Shown here: piece by piece, positions 61,578 to 64,000 of the stretch
Numbering within the stretch: the stretch's first letter is position 1
Layout of the letters: each line of letters begins with the position of its first letter
NCBI RefSeq assembly: GCF_004307455.1
Contig: NZ_SEWX01000002.1
Location: 62,001 to 126,000 of the forward strand
Origin: Aquirufa nivalisilvae
GTDB taxonomy: Bacteria; Bacteroidota; Bacteroidia; Cytophagales; Spirosomataceae
Reading direction: 5' to 3'
Length of the DNA: 64,000 nucleotides
Program-made: the position numbers and the translations under genes
The notes under the pieces: generated by a model
Databases searched by the model: none
Told to the model about the DNA's origin: nothing
Seen by the model: only the letters and a program-made list of their open reading frames with translations

Positions 61578-64000
61578 ATGAAAAGACTATCTCCCAAATT
61601 CCTACCCGCTATTTTAGTAATGTTTTTGATGAGTTTTTCTGTACTTGCTCAAACGAAAGTGGGAGGTCAAGTTTCAGATGCTGCTTCCAAAGAGGCCTTA
61701 ATTGGTGTTAGTATTGCCGTTAAGGGTAAAGTAATTGGAACAATTACAGATGCTAAAGGAAATTTCTCATTGAGCACTTCGACTCCCGCACCATTCACCA
61801 TTGTGGTTTCTATGGTTGGATACGAAAGACAAGAAATTAGTATCTCTGGAAATAAAACAGATTTAAAAATAAACTTAAAAGAGCAATCAGTACTAGGTCA
61901 GGACGTGGTCGTTTCTGCTAGTAGGGTAGAAGAAAGTGTCATGAAATCACCTGTTTCGGTGGAGAAAATGGATATTAGAAGCATCAGAGAAACACCTTCA
62001 GCTTCTTTTTATGATGCCCTTCGTAATTTGAAAGGAGTGGAAATGGTAACCCAATCGGTTTCTTTTTCTTCCATTAACATGAGAGGTTTTGGTAGTAATG
62101 GTAACGTTCGTGTGGTTCAAATGATTGACGGTATGGATAACCAAGCACCAGGTTTGAACTTTTCAGTAGGTAATATTGTCGGAATTTCAGAATTAGATTT
62201 AGAGAATGTGGAAGTATTGCCAGGTGCATCTTCCGCATTATATGGCCCGAATGCCATGAATGGTATCGTATTAATGAACTCAAAGAGCCCATTTTTATAC
62301 CAAGGCTTGAGTGCTCAAATCAAGGGAGGATTTATGGATGCTCCTAATCGTACAGTACAAAATACACCTTACAGTGATATTTCAATTCGTTATGCGAAAG
62401 CATTCAACAACAAAGTCGCTTTCAAGTTAAATTTTAATACGTTAAGCGCGGAAGATTGGCAAGCATCTGATTACCGTGATCAAAGTTTATTGAATGGTAC
62501 AACTCTTGGTTTAGGTGGACGTTCAACCAATTTAGCTTATAATGGAGTTAACTTATATGGAGATGAGACTAACGTGAATATGTTGAGTTCATTGACTCCA
62601 TTACTAAAAGATCCTACTAGTCCTTTGACTGCAGGAATCAATCAGATTTCAAAAGCTACCGGAGGTTTATTGACTCCAGCAGCTATTTTGGGATACATTG
62701 TTCCCAATGTCAATATTTCTCGTGAAGGTTATGCTGAACGCGATTTGGCATCCTATGCAAACCGTAACATGAAATTTAATGCGGCTTTACATTATCGATT
62801 TAATGATAAAGTGGAGTTGATTTTGCAAGGTTCATATGGACAAGGTACAACCGTATACACAGGTGCTGATCGTTACTCGATCAAAAACTTTAGCATGGGT
62901 CAATACAAAGCAGAATTAAAGGGATCTAATTTCTTCTTAAGAGCTTACACGACTCAAGAGAATTCGGGTGATGCCTATGCAACGGGTACTTTAGGTCAAT
63001 TAGTGAATGAAGCAGCAAAACCAAGTACAACTTGGTACCCACAATATTTCTCGACATTTGCGGGCCAGGCATTAAATAATTTTGGAACAGTATTGGCTAC
63101 TACCTTAGCTCAAACTGGTAATCCAACTTTAGCTGTAGGAAATGCCATTGCTACAACACAGGCAGCCTTTCCTACTTATCACAACAACGCTCGTGCAACG
63201 GCTGATGTGGGTCGCTTGATTCCGGGAACAGCTGGCTTTACAACAGCAGTTGAAGCCATTAAAGGCAAACCACTTCCTCAAGGAGCTCGTTTCTTAGATA
63301 AGTCAGCATTATATCACTATGAAGGTATGTATAACTTCAGTGAGCTGTTGAATGATAAATTTGAAATGTTAGTAGGTGCTAACTACCGTGTTTATGCTTT
63401 GAACTCAGAAGGTACATTATTTGCTCGTCAAGATAATGGACAAGAATTCTCTATCAATGAATTCGGTGGATATTTACAGTTGGCTAAGAAGATGTTCCAA
63501 GATAAGTTTAAGTTGACAGGTTCGATGCGTTATGATAAAAATGAAAACTTTGAAGGTCAATATAGCCCAAGATTATCAGGGGTATACACGGTTGGTCAAT
63601 CGAATTTCAGAGCGTCATATCAAACAGGTTTCCGCATTCCAACTACACAAGATCAATACATTGATTTAAATACTCCATCGGCTAGATTATTGGGAGGTTT
63701 GCCAGTAGTTCAAGATCGTTATAAATTATCAGGAAACTCATATACTTTACAATCTGTATTAGCAGGGAAGCCTGAAGTTTACACAGCTAAAGCTTGGAAG
63801 CCAGAGCAGGTTCGTACATTTGAAGTGGGTTATAAAGGAAATTTAGGAAGTAACTTATTAGCTGATTTTTATTACTACCAAAGTACTTTCACTAATTTCT
63901 CTGCAGGTCAAGTGGTGTTACAGCCTTCTACGACTATCGTTGGTTCATATAATTATTTCTCTTTCCCATCTAACGTAGACAATCAAGTTAAAACAAGTGG
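61578..64000 (+). CDS. TonB-dependent receptor, 5' part (cut by window edge)
   Basis: About 807 codons from the ATG at 61578, running off the window. Signal peptide ending in SVLAQ, a carboxypeptidase-regulatory-like domain (GGQVSDAASKEALIGVSIAV, about residues 27-110), a plug domain (INMRGFGSNGNVRVVQMIDG) and the start of a barrel. No riboswitch precedes it. The substrate is unknown; the plug is of the 'iron complex/vitamin' type without further sign. The barrel and C-terminus lie beyond 64000. Confidence 0.93.
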   Translation, partial: MKRLSPKFLPAILVMFLMSFSVLAQTKVGGQVSDAASKEALIGVSIAVKGKVIGTITDAKGNFSLSTSTPAPFTIVVSMVGYERQEISISGNKTDLKINLKEQSVLGQDVVVSASRVEESVMKSPVSVEKMDIRSIRETPSASFYDALRNLKGVEMVTQSVSFSSINMRGFGSNGNVRVVQMIDGMDNQAPGLNFSVGNIVGISELDLENVEVLPGASSALYGPNAMNGIVLMNSKSPFLYQGLSAQIKGGFMDAPNRTVQNTPYSDISIRYAKAFNNKVAFKLNFNTLSAEDWQASDYRDQSLLNGTTLGLGGRSTNLAYNGVNLYGDETNVNMLSSLTPLLKDPTSPLTAGINQISKATGGLLTPAAILGYIVPNVNISREGYAERDLASYANRNMKFNAALHYRFNDKVELILQGSYGQGTTVYTGADRYSIKNFSMGQYKAELKGSNFFLRAYTTQENSGDAYATGTLGQLVNEAAKPSTTWYPQYFSTFAGQALNNFGTVLATTLAQTGNPTLAVGNAIATTQAAFPTYHNNARATADVGRLIPGTAGFTTAVEAIKGKPLPQGARFLDKSALYHYEGMYNFSELLNDKFEMLVGANYRVYALNSEGTLFARQDNGQEFSINEFGGYLQLAKKMFQDKFKLTGSMRYDKNENFEGQYSPRLSGVYTVGQSNFRASYQTGFRIPTTQDQYIDLNTPSARLLGGLPVVQDRYKLSGNSYTLQSVLAGKPEVYTAKAWKPEQVRTFEVGYKGNLGSNLLADFYYYQSTFTNFSAGQVVLQPSTTIVGSYNYFSFPSNVDNQVKTS

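Noticed and set aside
1-64000. Prophage, insertion sequence, CRISPR or toxin-antitoxin locus
   Set aside because: No integrase, transposase, phage structural gene, regularly spaced repeats or recognisable toxin pair was found on reading both strands.

Overview
The window looks like a chromosomal segment of a member of the Bacteroidota, most likely the Cytophagales/Cytophagia. The grounds are: TonB-dependent receptors with an N-terminal carboxypeptidase-like domain, promoter elements of the TTTG-N19-TAnnTTTG type (best example upstream of tRNA-His), almost no Shine-Dalgarno sequences, A/T-rich DNA, a ccmBCDEF-type cytochrome c maturation cluster, a ComA-like phosphosulfolactate synthase, and a CruF-type carotenoid gene. 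The lineage is an inference from gene content. No phage, transposase, integrase or CRISPR array was seen; the window reads as a dense housekeeping and metabolic chromosome.

Layout. 0-6 kb: 5' part of mfd (minus strand), divergent from a TPP riboswitch that leads a TonB-dependent receptor (probable thiamin uptake); then a glycosyltransferase and a TerC-family membrane protein. 6-15 kb: AraC regulator divergent from a PhyH dioxygenase, a small exported Lys-rich protein, a secernin-like C69 hydrolase overlapping a flavin monoamine oxidase, a dienelactone-hydrolase-like protein, and a very large secreted protein combining ThuA, sugar dehydrogenase, PKD, cytochrome c and a CBM-like tail. 15-19.4 kb: minus-strand operon glyA-tatC-ABC-F-VF530. 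19.5-29.8 kb: dsbD with a small membrane partner, a lipoprotein, M3 peptidase, aldo/keto reductase, a PaaE-like reductase, a GHL10-type glycoside hydrolase, a PhoB-type regulator and an AI-2E family transporter. 29.7-36 kb: LytTR response regulator/histidine kinase/histidine phosphatase, a thioesterase, a lipoprotein, an LLM flavin monooxygenase with an adjacent FMN reductase, and an isochorismate synthase. 36-44.7 kb: a CNNM/CorC membrane protein, the ccm cluster (ccmB, C, D, E, F plus a small membrane ORF), and feoAB with a TTG start on feoB. 44.7-56.2 kb: thioesterase, DUF2147, ComA, DedA, aroE, PRTase, a YcxB-like membrane protein, ruvX, a second PhyH dioxygenase, two outer-membrane-type beta proteins, a BatD-like protein, aroC, tadA, superoxide dismutase and tRNA-His. 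56.2-64 kb: repeats, a CE15-type glucuronoyl esterase, an NYN-domain RNase-like protein behind a structured leader, cruF, a CarH-like B12-dependent MerR regulator, mannose-1-phosphate guanylyltransferase, and the start of a second TonB-dependent receptor cut by the window edge.

How genes connect. Thiamin status probably gates the first receptor through its riboswitch. DsbD could supply periplasmic reductant to the ccm system and to secreted c-type cytochrome domains such as the one in the 1123-residue chimera. The LLM oxygenase and FMN reductase look like a two-component flavin monooxygenase. aroE, aroC and the isochorismate synthase belong to the shikimate/menaquinone route but are dispersed. 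The most interesting regulatory unit is the MerR protein at 59.3 kb, which keeps both the W-x9-EH and E-x-H-x-x-G signatures of adenosylcobalamin photoreceptors. It sits beside a carotenoid gene, and its own upstream region carries a tandem 10-bp direct repeat. This suggests light/B12 control of pigmentation in this organism.
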